A stretch of DNA of 64,000 bases, from positions 992,001 through 1,056,000 of the forward strand of contig QVRM01000484.1 of NCBI GenBank assembly GCA_003439945.1, read 5' to 3'. This DNA comes from Dermanyssus gallinae. Taxonomy: Eukaryota > Arthropoda > Arachnida > Mesostigmata > Dermanyssidae. Shown here in pieces: positions 34,340 to 43,769 of the stretch (the stretch's first letter is position 1; each line of letters begins with the position of its first letter). The notes beneath the pieces were generated by a model. The model had not been told where the DNA came from. It was given only the letters and a program-made list of their open reading frames with translations, and ran no database searches. The translations under genes were made by a program, and so were the position numbers.

Positions 34340-35391
34340 CGGAAGATGAGAAAAAAGACAGAGAGGGGAGAAAAAGAAAAGTGCAAAAGAGGGTGGAACG
34401 GGCAGATCCACCCACATTGCCAAACGGGGCGGGATAAAAACAAAAAGGAGCACACCGTGGCGGCCCGGGCTTCTCCGACGCATCCAGCGCAAAAGCCAAC
34501 GATTGTGGTTCGTAGCATGGAATCACAATCGTAAGTGACTTAGCTTTGGTACCTTTCTGCTCCTGTATTCCGCACGCAAAGCTGGCAGCGTTGCTGACAG
34601 TAGTCTGTGCAATTTTGCCTCGTCGGACGTGTCCGTGCCAGCTCGGGCTAACTTGGCTGACATTTGTTCCGCCCTGAAGATCACCGCTAAGTCCGGCTCA
34701 GGACACAGGGAGACCAGCTGTGGACTCCGATGACCGCCACTCTCGTCATACCGATCGTGCCGGAATCTGCCCTGGACTGACGTAAACGAGCGCATGCTTA
34801 AGTGCGCCATATAGTACGTGCGTACGTATGATCTACAATACGAAACAGGTCACGTACGTAGCACAGTTGGACTCGCAGGCGCGCGAATCGACACAGTGTG
34901 CCTAAGCAAGCATGGCTAGGTAAGCATGACCGACCTACACCGACCGACGCTTTGCCTGTCTCGCCCGCACGGTAGCGGCGTTCAAATGGTAGCACGGCTG
35001 CTCTGAATCAGAAGTAGGGTCTTTGGAACGGTGCGGCCGAATGCAGGTTAGGGAAATAGCTAGTTCGTCACTTTCTCTGGATCGTAGGGGTCTCCTGTCC
35101 TGTCCATCTCCTGTTCTCTTATTCTTTCAGCCAGCGTTTGTATCTCACTATGTGTGGTGCACACATAGACTGTGTGAGGGGTTCAGTGCACTGACCATAC
35201 TTATGTATTCTTGAGGGCTAAGCATCTGTCCCAGGCCTTAATCTAACTGATCCATCTCCGAAGAACTCAGAACGCCTGGTACCAATCAGATCTCATAAGC
35301 CTTCCGCTTTTCTGCTTATCTTATGCTTAAAAAAGTTCATAAATACGCGTTACGTTTCTTCCGTATTATCATATTAAAATTAGTATTTGCC

Positions 35392-35393
35392 TA

Positions 35394-35466
<73 letters not shown>
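35392..35466. repeat. (TA)n microsatellite with TTTA interruptions
   Basis: A 75-bp TA run, interrupted twice by an extra TT. Confidence 0.95.
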
Positions 35467-35468
<2 letters not shown>

Positions 35469-36922
35469 GTTTATTTTTATATACATTTTTAGTTTTGGCG
35501 TTATGTATGTATAAAGTTAAATATAATAATTATTTAAATGTCGAAGATGAAAATGTGTCTGCAAACCTGCCAGCAATTAGAAACAATCTTCTAAGATTAT
35601 TTCTTAAATTCTTATTGGCTTTTATAACCCAACAAATATTATCAATATAGGCGTCTATCGCCAGAGTTAGACATATAGCTGCAAAGCGGCCGAAATCAGT
35701 CGTGCTTACTAAGTGGGTGACAATAAAGCCGCCTGGGAAGCCTGGGCTTGTGTTCACATCATCAAGTGAATCGGAGACCATGATGCACACACAGCCACGT
35801 TGGCTTCTGTCAGCTCAAAACACCTGTTTTATCTCTGTATTTAAATTCTGTGTCAAGCGTTGATTTCAAGATTGTTTAATAAACACTAAATGTTTAATGC
35901 GTCAGTTAAGTGATCCTAAATGGCTACTGGCTTTCATTTTCATGCACAAACATGTAAGTGAGTGGTGACCAAGACAGCACTCGGGGCTGTCTTTCTGGTG
36001 CTATGCGTCCCAAGTAAAATTGCATCGCAATGCAATATGATTAAACATTGACGCAAGAAGGATGCTTTCATTCACTTCGTCGACAAAAAGCGAAGTGAAC
36101 ATTACGAGCTGTGGTTTGAAGGACACGCTAACTTAAGTGTAAATTTATTCGTTTTGTGTGTGCCGGTCACCAAAGCACTTGCTCTATTTGCAGACACCCA
36201 TACCCTCTTTTTCACTACGCACGCTACAAAAGGGACGATTTTTTAGAGTTATCAGCTGTACCCATTAAGGTCGTAATCTATTTAGTGTACTGATCTCCAG
36301 CTAATTCCCCCAGCGCTTGCCTGAACGCCATGTTTTTCTTCTCTGTACGTCTTGCGACGTGCTACCGCTGCATTATTCGGGAAGACGCGCCAATTGAAAC
36401 ATCGTGGCCTGATGACCCTATCAGTGGAACATGATTTAAGAAGAGCAATTTCGTCACAAGCCGTCTAGTTTATATTGCTCCGTGACTCAATGCCAGCGGC
36501 AAGTTTGCAAAGCGCCGTATCACGACGACGCGTTCTGGTTGCAAGCCGGATAGATCAGTGATCTCAATTCGTCTGGTATGTTGTGCCTTCCCGCACAGCA
36601 TTCATACGGGCGAAAATCGATTTCGTTCTTGACTACTGCGCTATAAAACACGAAAGCAAATGACTCCATAGTGCACCTCGGCAACGGCTTGCGAGACAAC
36701 CGATTCGTAGGGCGAAGCAGTGTGTTCAAAAGGTCGCTATAGATCATACGACCTGTACCTGATTAAAAGACATTTCAGCATTGCAACTGGTTAATTACTT
36801 TATTGTGACAGCTTTAGTCTTAGCAGCATGCAGTTTCACGTACAACTCATTGAAGCCCGTTCTGTTGATTGCGTTAATTGTGTGATGTTGATTGTCTGAA
36901 AATTCATTACATCTACTTCACA

Positions 36923-36943
36923 CATATATATATATATATATAT
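36923..36943. repeat. (AT)n microsatellite
   Basis: A short pure AT run. Confidence 0.9.
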
Positions 36944-37218
36944 TTCTTTGCCAGACAGGCAGACAATTCATTAATAGGTTGGAAAATCTGCAAATAATCT
37001 GCATATTGTTCATCATGAACTATTTAAATATCTCAAATATTTACAAATGTAATAAAAAAAAAAGATTTTTTTATTCTTACCTGCAATACTCTGTTTGGAA
37101 ATAGTCCTGGCACATCATAAAGAAGTGTATATTTTTATAATGATTGCCTATACAATGAGAAAATACTGCGATTAAAACTGCAATTAATTGTAAGGTTTTC
37201 TTACCTTTTAAGTGTCTG

Positions 37219-37220
<2 letters not shown>

Positions 37221-37251
<31 letters not shown>
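37221..37251. repeat. (AT)n microsatellite
   Basis: A pure AT run. Confidence 0.93.
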
Positions 37252-37253
<2 letters not shown>

Positions 37254-38584
37254 AGTTTTGGTATCCACAAGCCTAAGACAGTCATGTGTTTGCTGTTCGA
37301 GGTCCTCTACCCCCGAGTTACTTGCACATGGTACGAAGGACGAAATGTTCTTAGCCTACTGTCGAGAACAGCTTCATGGCAGTTTTCCTTCTCCCCCCCC
37401 CCCCGCTATCTGCACATTAGTGTGCCGGACTCTGCCACTCGGTTAACCCTCATCCTGCGAGCAGACCCGGTCTCCTCCTGCTTTGCCTGAAGACGATGAG
37501 GCGGCCCGCTATCACGAAGGCAACCATTAGGCCCCACTAACCACGTATGAGAAACTTGCAACAGCTGTTGAGTCATCAATCTGCATACTGCCCACTTTGT
37601 CCGCTTCTAGGTGTTTCTGTTTTTGGAGACTACCTGCGGTCATGTTCAGCCACGTCGAAGCGTCCTGACACGTGACATCAGTGTCATCAGCGGGTAGTCT
37701 TGCCAAGGTTGCTCTACTTCCTTAAGGCGGTTATGTAGAAATTGGCGCAAACGTGTCAGTAACGGTTTAGCAGGAAGGCTACGCAGGTACGCCTTGTTAG
37801 ACGTTATTCCAGCCATGAGGAGAAGCAATGCTTTGCTTGAGCAGGAGGCTTTTTTACAATACGCAGTTTGACTGTGACGATAAACCGTTGGTCTATTACT
37901 TTAATTGCTGCAGGCGCCCTTAGTCTTTCACGCAACAGAGCCAAGCTTGCAAAAAATCTCTTAATGCTAAAGAAAAGCATTACTTCTGCTAATTAAATTT
38001 CACAAATTTAACGCGTTTACATTGTCTCATATACATGCAGAAATTTCCAGAAGAAATTTGATTAAATTATTTGCTTTCATCTGGGGGAAAGGGAGTAAGA
38101 TTTACCGGATGGTTTGATTTATTGGCACAAGTCTAATTCGGCTTACGAAACCACTGATTTGGCATAGTACATCGTAAACTCTATGCGTGGCTTACTTGTC
38201 ATGCTTTAACCAGCTTCTCTTAATAATGCCAACATGTGCTTCTCATGTATTCTCAGAGCCCTTCACCGCGTTCTGAATTATTGACGTATGTAAAACATTC
38301 TCATTATGAAAATAGATATGCACTATTATTTTAGTAAGGCATCCCTGCTTCCTGACCTCACCTTACTTAAAAGGTATACAACAGATTTGAACGTACTGCC
38401 ATTGAACCTATTTCGAGTGCGGTTTGGATGAGAGGATGGCCGGAAATACTATAATGGTAGATGTCATAACATGTTGTGTAGAAAACCGCCCGGCTTACTT
38501 TAAAACGCACTCTGATTCACATAAAAGGGTGCACTTTGCTTGCAAATGGATAACTAATAAAATTTAAAGTTGCAAAGCGACGCC

Positions 38585-39500
38585 AGGAGCCGAGATATCG
38601 CTGGGATCCTAACAGCTACCGGCCAATCTCTGTCACCGGCATTATTTCAAAGCTCTTTGAACGCAGCGTCTAAGCCCAATTAGTTAGACATGTATGAAAC
38701 TTTGACTTAGTAGCTTATGCGCAGTATGAGCTTCGGAAAACTCGCTTCACTGAGCTTGCCTTATGTGATATTTCGAGTATATAACACGAGGTGCGGACGA
38801 CAGTAAGTCAGTGCTAGGAATGTTTTAAATGTCTCTAAGGCATTCGCATGAATCTGTACTTGGTCTATTTTAAATGTCGCAGTGTCGCATGAATCTGTAC
38901 TTGGTCTATTTTGTCTTATATATTATCATATTCGAATGTAGTTCTAACTGCCCTCACAACTCCGTCAAAGCTTTTTCTCTTGCAGATGGCGTTCCCTATT
39001 ACAAAGAGGATCCCAACAGTCGCCCTTAGGTTACTAAATGTGCAGCAAATCAACGTTGTACTGGATCAAACTACTACTGCATTTAAATTGCTGCACCTGC
39101 AGTTGAATGTTGCAAAACCTAAGGTTGTAATCTTCAACTCAGCAAACTAGTGTATTGATGCACATTTTCTTGATAGTCGAATATGACTTACTAATGAGAC
39201 CATCAAACCGGTTTCCAGCGCAACGATGCTAGGAATCCCGATTCAAGAAGACATGAAGTGGAAATTACTCGCAGAGCAGATAGCAACAGAAAATCATTTA
39301 GGGGCCTAGTTGGAATGTACAAGTGGCTCAGAAATGTACGCTTCAAGCGGGCCTCAAGTGGTCAAGCTCGTTGTCTACTGCTAAGCCTAAACTTAAAATG
39401 ATAAACTTGTCATTTTATCTAAACGGACTACAAGTCCCTGTATCCGTTCTGAGTTCAAAATCAGGTTAAAGGACGATCTTCTGCCATCACTGTGGAGTTT
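38585..39500 (+). pseudogene. Decayed non-LTR reverse transcriptase
   Basis: Plus-strand fragments in changing frames. The first is SYRPISVTGIISKLFERSV (38610-38672), the NYRPIS.....KLFE motif that opens the palm of CR1/Jockey-like RTs. It is followed by AYAQYELRKTRFTELAL, the counterpart of the Q.GF....T segment. After a gap with no clear motif, 39020-39150 reads VVLDQTTTAFKLLHLQLNVA and KPKVVIFNSAN, the LQLN..K...+.F block that follows YADD. Near 39200-39260 it reads ATMLGIPIQEDMKW, the YLGV.+D..+.W block. The PQGS and YADD boxes have been lost and stops are frequent. Confidence 0.7.
38844..38912. repeat. 28-bp tandem duplication inside the dead RT
   Basis: The 28-bp segment 38844-38871 is repeated exactly at 38885-38912 (period 41). 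It arose after the element was already a fossil. Confidence 0.9.
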
Positions 39501-39535
39501 GCTTCACAGTAACCTAAAAGAGATCACCTCTTTTA

Positions 39536-39605
39536 AGTCGAGCCCGGTATCGTGGTGCATTCGCCTGCGCCTCACATTCGGAGGAGACACATAGTTCTTT
39601 TATCC
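39536..39605 (+). mobile_element. SINE head fragment
   Basis: GTCGAGCCCGGTATCGTGGTGCATTCGCCTGCGCCTCAC and the following GGAGGAGACACATAG match the tRNA-like 5' half of the copies at 41740 and (reversed) 18375. Similarity stops before box B, so the copy is 3'-truncated. Confidence 0.75.
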
Positions 39606-40799
39606 ACCCAAAAATAACATTGTGCTATTCCACATCTATGATCACCTATCTCTACTGTTGTTATCCACATACATTTACCTCAGCAGGACTCGGGACTATC
39701 TCGAAAAGCTAAGTTAATGCGGGTAGATAGCTACTTGCTGTACCATGATACCATTGACGTCCGTTGTAAACTTGAAAAAATAAATAAATATAAGGAACCG
39801 TTTTCTCCGGGCGGCATTTTTTTTCAATTGAATAAATCCTCAATCAGCTTGAAATTTCCATAATTGACACATTTTTAACATTTGTGACAACTAAAGATAT
39901 ACATATTACATAACTGTGTTTATTTTAATGTCTTAATTATGCTGGAAGGCTCATTCAAACACGCATATTTAATATAATCGGCTAAATTAAACAAATGTAT
40001 CGTGTAAATTTAAAGTTTTCCATTCCTTTCTAGATAACTCTAATAATATTCATCCAACGAATGAGAAAATTTCGCCTTTCTGTTTACCAAGCGATCATAA
40101 AACGTCGAATAATTTGTCACAAGCCTTGTATCTGGGTGTGTTACAACATTGTTTACAGCACTTTTAGGAAGCTTTATTTGAAGTTACCCTAAAAAGGGAA
40201 CGGCTCTTGCTATAATGTGTATATGAACTTTTAGCAGTGCAATGTTATATATGCACTTTTCATTAAAGTGCAATATAATTTTGTTTCTCCATATGATATC
40301 CATATGCCAATCCAAATATATCTCGTATGCATTTTTTCTGATGAGTTACTATTGGTTCGACATTTGACTTGAATGAGGCACCGTTCACAAACATTTAAAT
40401 GTGAAAAAATAAATGCATATCACATGACTTTTAAATTTGGAAGGGTTTGTCGTATTTTTGTCGCCCTAGCCTCTGCCCTAATGTTGCTTGTCATATAGTT
40501 AATATTGATTTTCCATTTGATGTTTTTCTAAAACGTCAGACCAAGAAAATCGAATATTTGCAATTTACCTCAAGATCTAAGCTGGAGCCGGCAATAGAAG
40601 TGAAGCATAACCTGGTGTTATTACATCTGTTCAATGAGAGGGGCTTAACTTTAGTATCAGCATAACGACCCAAGAAAGCACATGTGTGACAGGCAATGTT
40701 AAGTGCTAGTCCAGCTCCGTGATCTACTCTAATTTCCATTTTTTTGTTTTTCACATTAAGACATATATGGTTGATTCACAACTAGATATTGATCCTAGC
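39606..40799. other. No recognisable gene
   Basis: AT-rich DNA without supported features. Confidence 0.5.
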
Positions 40800-41735
40800 C
40801 ATAATACTTGTGACCTTCTTTACTAACTCATTTTGGTGCCACTCTCAATCCGGATGCATGTATCATCCGCGAACTGAACAACTTTCGCATTACTACAAAA
40901 TAGGTGTAGATCGTTATTGTAAATATTGAACAGCGTGCCGGAACGGAATCCTGAGTTACGCGGTGACTAACAAGAGCAGCAGGGTTACCCAAACACTCCT
41001 TATACTTTGTACACTGTTGCCTGTCAGATAAGTAGTCTTCAATTATGTCGTAATTGTCTTGCATAGACCCAAAGCCACCACTTAATTTAGTAATATTTTC
41101 CAATCTACACAATTAAATGCTTTCTACAAATCAAGAAAGACGACTAGACAAACTTGTTTCTTCTTCCCATCCTCGCTTATCATTGCCCCAATGAAGTTTT
41201 GAACTTCCGTTATTGCATAGTATGATTTAAATAAATCTTCAGTAGTTTGCCCTTCCATTAAGCCGTAGCCAAAGATGACTTAAATATAGTAAGGAAAGTT
41301 CTAGTTTGTAGACATAATTTGTAGGAATGTTCCGACAATGGTGCTAGAACATCTGTATTTGATTTTGACCAGTTTCGTAGAAATATTTTCAGTTCCCTCA
41401 GTTGCTAAGTTTTTTTAGAGGTCTAGTAGCTGGCAGTACTTTAGTTAAGGACGTAGCTTGTTTTGAGGATTAATTTGTTTATTGGGCCTTTGAGATCAGC
41501 TACGGCTAGACGTGTTTTACTACTAGACCTGGCGGATTCCGCAATTTCAGTTCCAATTCCTGCTAAATGCCTATTGAGAGAATTTAGTATGTCTTTAAGC
41601 TATCTTTCAGGAATATCTTGCAGATTTTTAATGAAAAACTGTTTAGCATTGGGACGCTTGAGCACGGTTAGTATTATCTTGAAAGCCCGTTTCGTATCTT
41701 TCTTCAAACCTAAGAATTTAGCTGTTAGGTGTTCT
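40800..41735 (-). pseudogene. Decayed non-LTR reverse transcriptase, minus strand
   Basis: Reading down from 41290, minus-strand frames give FGYGLMEGQTTEDLF, VCLVVFLDL, a stop, then KAFNCVDWKILL. This is the palm motif with the catalytic aspartate (FLDL.KAFN.VDW). Then 41060-40920 reads IIEDYLSDRQQCTKY and HRVTQDSVPARCSIFTI, the counterpart of YL..R.Q.V....GV.QGSVLG. Above 41290 the linker toward the endonuclease is only faintly recognisable, for example the Ser/Lys/Arg-rich segment at 41500-41700. YADD is absent. The SINE at 41740 abuts it. Confidence 0.7.
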
Positions 41736-41739
41736 TCAC

Positions 41740-41915
41740 GAGTCGAGCCCGGTGGCGTGGTGCATTTGCGTGCGCCTCGCAACCGGAGGAGATACATAGG
41801 TGCACAAGTTCGAGCCCCACCGTTGCACATGTGTATTTATTAAGTCCGTCTCGCAAAGCAATGCGAAAGCATTCCCGTGGGCGGTAAATGTTGGCTGAGA
41901 GCCAGTCCGAAAAAG
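41740..41915 (+). mobile_element. tRNA-derived SINE, best-preserved copy
   Basis: The head at about 41749-41823 can be drawn as a tRNA-like fold. The end segments CGGTGG and CCACCG pair, box A is TGGCGTGGTGC (41753-41763), a CCTC...GAGG anticodon-type stem follows, and box B lies at 41808-41816 (GTTCGAGCC). The body TCCGTCTCGCAAAGCAATGC and CCCGTGGGCGGTAAAT runs to about 41915 and aligns with the copy at 18195-18375. SINEs of this type are transcribed by RNA polymerase III from boxes A and B and are moved by the machinery of a LINE. I do not see which LINE tail it shares. Confidence 0.82.
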
Positions 41916-42044
41916 TTTAAGGTGTTTCTCACGCAAACTTTGCATTATTAAGTTGTTTTCTATATCTATTTATTTATCCGGGCGATTGGGGTTCAGATAA
42001 CGAACCTCACGAAAAGCTTATTTCTTTGCCCTATACTTTGCACA

Positions 42045-43769
42045 ATGGAGACATCTATGATTTCGTTGGTCTATGCCTATGGAGAAAAGCAGCTCCAAGA
42101 GGTCCTTCAAGTGATGCGGCAACAAATCGGGCAAACGCCTAATCTGTGTAAGGCCAGTAACACGAAGATCGAGCTTAAGGAGCTGTCTCAAAAGCTCCCC
42201 AGGACCCTGGAACGTCTAGAAAAGGTCTTGGAGGACAGAGGGAAGGCCTACCGAGAAGTTAGGTCAGCTGATGAGGAAGAGATAGAACAGCTTAGAGAGG
42301 AAGTCGAAACTCTACGAACAAACGAGTGCAGACTGAGGGTAGAGCTCGAGGGTCTAATAGAAAACGGGGTACAGGAGAATAGGGAAGACATCCAACGAGA
42401 CAAGATAAGCGAGCGGGTAAAAGGCCTCGAACTCCTATGCGCACGCTGTCACGGGGAGCTAGATGAAGATAGGGCCAAGGAGCTGGAACTAGAAACAGAG
42501 GCTACGGAGATAGAAAATAGTATAGAAAGGGCAAGCACTCCGGAAGAGCTGGTGAGAGCCGTCAAGGGACACTGGCCTGAGAGGGTGATTAAACACTTAA
42601 AGGTCACCACTGACGCCCTTACCACTCAGAGGGAGGTTAGGGTAGCGGTTATCACTAAAGGGTCAGATTCGGATAAGGGTTTAATAAAGGGGTTGGCGGC
42701 ACAGTTTCCCACGCTAGCAGCGGTGGCTGACATGAGCGCAGGGACGGCTGCTGTTCTTAAAATCAGCGACGCCGTCGAATTCTTAGAGGGTTCAGGAAAC
42801 CAAGCGGCCTCTCAACGGTACTTGGTAGTGGGAGTGATAAACCCGGAAGAAGAACTAGGGACCACGACCCTGGGGGTGCTTCAAGCTGTCGTGGGAAAAG
42901 CGCTGGGGCTGGCTGGCACTCTCCGGGGTGTTAGAGAACAAGTCAGGCAGCAAGAAGGCGCCGGGATAACGGTTAGGGGGGTAGTTAAAAGTAAGGAGGG
43001 TGACCTTTTAATTAGAATAGAGGAGAGTGAAAAGGGCGCAGGAGAGAAAATGGCGGCGGCCATTCGGGAATCTGCGAAGATGCAGGCCGACTGCCGAGAG
43101 CTTAACCAGGGGCAGACCATCGCCCTGTGGGGGATTGACCCACTCTTGGACGGGGAGCAGGTCGAAAGCGAACTGCAAAAGGCCTTGCAGCTTCCGGCCG
43201 GCGCCAAGATCACAGCTACCGAGCCAAGGCTCGGAAGAGCTGAAGTTTGGTACGCACTGGTTACGGCGTCCCCGGCGGCGGCAAGAGCCATATGCTCCCG
43301 CAAGACCCTTAAGGTGGGCTCGAGGTGGTGCAGACCTGAGGAGTGGATTAGTCTCCCCAACTGCTACAAGTGTCATAGGCCGGGCCATAAGGCCCAAGAC
43401 TGCAAAGCAGAGAGCCAGGTGCCTCGGGTATGCCACAAATGTGGTGAACCTGACCACCTGGTAGCCAATTGCAAAGCAACGACACCAAAGTGTCTGGTCT
43501 GCGGCATAGAGGGGCACCGAGCGGATAGGATGTCTTGCCCGGCCTATAGGGAGCAAGTCGAGCAGCGGCGGGAGGCCCGAAGGGGCGTCGCCAAGGGACA
43601 GGTAGATGGCAAGGAGACCCAAGTAGAAGCCCAAATAACCAAGAAGAGCAATAAAAAGGGGAATAAAGACAAGGGGGCTAAAAATAAGAAGAAAACCGTT
43701 ATCCCAGCAGAGGACGGAAAGGGTGATTGGAACTTAGTAAGTAGGGGCTTTTTATCCGACCAATGTTAA
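42045..43769 (+). CDS. ORF1, gag-like nucleic-acid-binding protein of the R1-like element
   Basis: 574 codons are open from an ATG at 42045 to TAA at 43767-43769. Residues 1-11 lie in flanking DNA; the element begins at about residue 12, and the next internal Met is residue 25. The native start is therefore lost and the displayed start is an accident of insertion. Residues about 25-175 are charged, with heptad-like Leu/Glu/Lys spacing, suggesting coiled-coil oligomerisation. The middle part (about 190-420) resembles the gag-like domain of R1/Jockey ORF1s. Three CCHC zinc knuckles follow: C440-x2-C-x4-H-x4-C, C463-x2-C-x4-H-x4-C and C483-x2-C-x4-H-x5-C. The Lys-rich tail (535-560) is basic. 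In this family ORF1 binds the element RNA to form the retrotransposition particle. Its stop overlaps the ORF2 start. Confidence 0.92.
   Translation: METSMISLVYAYGEKQLQEVLQVMRQQIGQTPNLCKASNTKIELKELSQKLPRTLERLEKVLEDRGKAYREVRSADEEEIEQLREEVETLRTNECRLRVELEGLIENGVQENREDIQRDKISERVKGLELLCARCHGELDEDRAKELELETEATEIENSIERASTPEELVRAVKGHWPERVIKHLKVTTDALTTQREVRVAVITKGSDSDKGLIKGLAAQFPTLAAVADMSAGTAAVLKISDAVEFLEGSGNQAASQRYLVVGVINPEEELGTTTLGVLQAVVGKALGLAGTLRGVREQVRQQEGAGITVRGVVKSKEGDLLIRIEESEKGAGEKMAAAIRESAKMQADCRELNQGQTIALWGIDPLLDGEQVESELQKALQLPAGAKITATEPRLGRAEVWYALVTASPAAARAICSRKTLKVGSRWCRPEEWISLPNCYKCHRPGHKAQDCKAESQVPRVCHKCGEPDHLVANCKATTPKCLVCGIEGHRADRMSCPAYREQVEQRREARRGVAKGQVDGKETQVEAQITKKSNKKGNKDKGAKNKKKTVIPAEDGKGDWNLVSRGFLSDQC
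42067..42078. repeat. Target-site duplication, left copy (12 bp)
   Basis: TGGTCTATGCCT, repeated exactly at 47118-47129 just after the poly(A). It fixes the 5' junction of the R1-like element at 42079. Confidence 0.95.
43763..43769 (+). promoter_or_regulatory. ORF1 stop / ORF2 start overlap (ATGTTAA)
   Basis: The ORF2 ATG (43763-43765) and the ORF1 TAA (43767-43769) overlap in a 7-nt window, in different frames. Overlapping or abutting stop/start codons in some R1-clade elements are translated by termination-reinitiation. The same mechanism is inferred, not shown, here. Confidence 0.7.

Larger units (their letters stand above)
28466..38584. other. No recognisable gene; microsatellites, short duplications and GC-richer patches
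   Basis: Ten kilobases with no supported gene. GC-richer patches occur at 28900-29600 and 34000-35000. The first carries a minus-strand frame (29179-29586, ATG start) with a Gln/Pro-rich middle. The second carries a minus-strand frame (34523-34810) starting MAHLSMRSFTSVQGRFRHDR. Neither is assignable. Also present are a 36-bp tandem duplication at 30787-30861, a hairpin at 32107-32159, AAT and AG runs near 33869-33894 and 34320-34339, and several (TA)n tracts. Confidence 0.5.

Noticed and set aside
41749..41823. Functional tRNA gene
   Set aside because: The arms are imperfect, the anticodon region differs between copies, and the similarity continues into a shared non-tRNA body, so it is a SINE.
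42881..43634. Long minus-strand open frames opposite ORF1 (for example 159 and 208 codons)
   Set aside because: They lie antisense to the zinc-knuckle ORF1 and arise from its GC-rich codon use. They show no family motifs.
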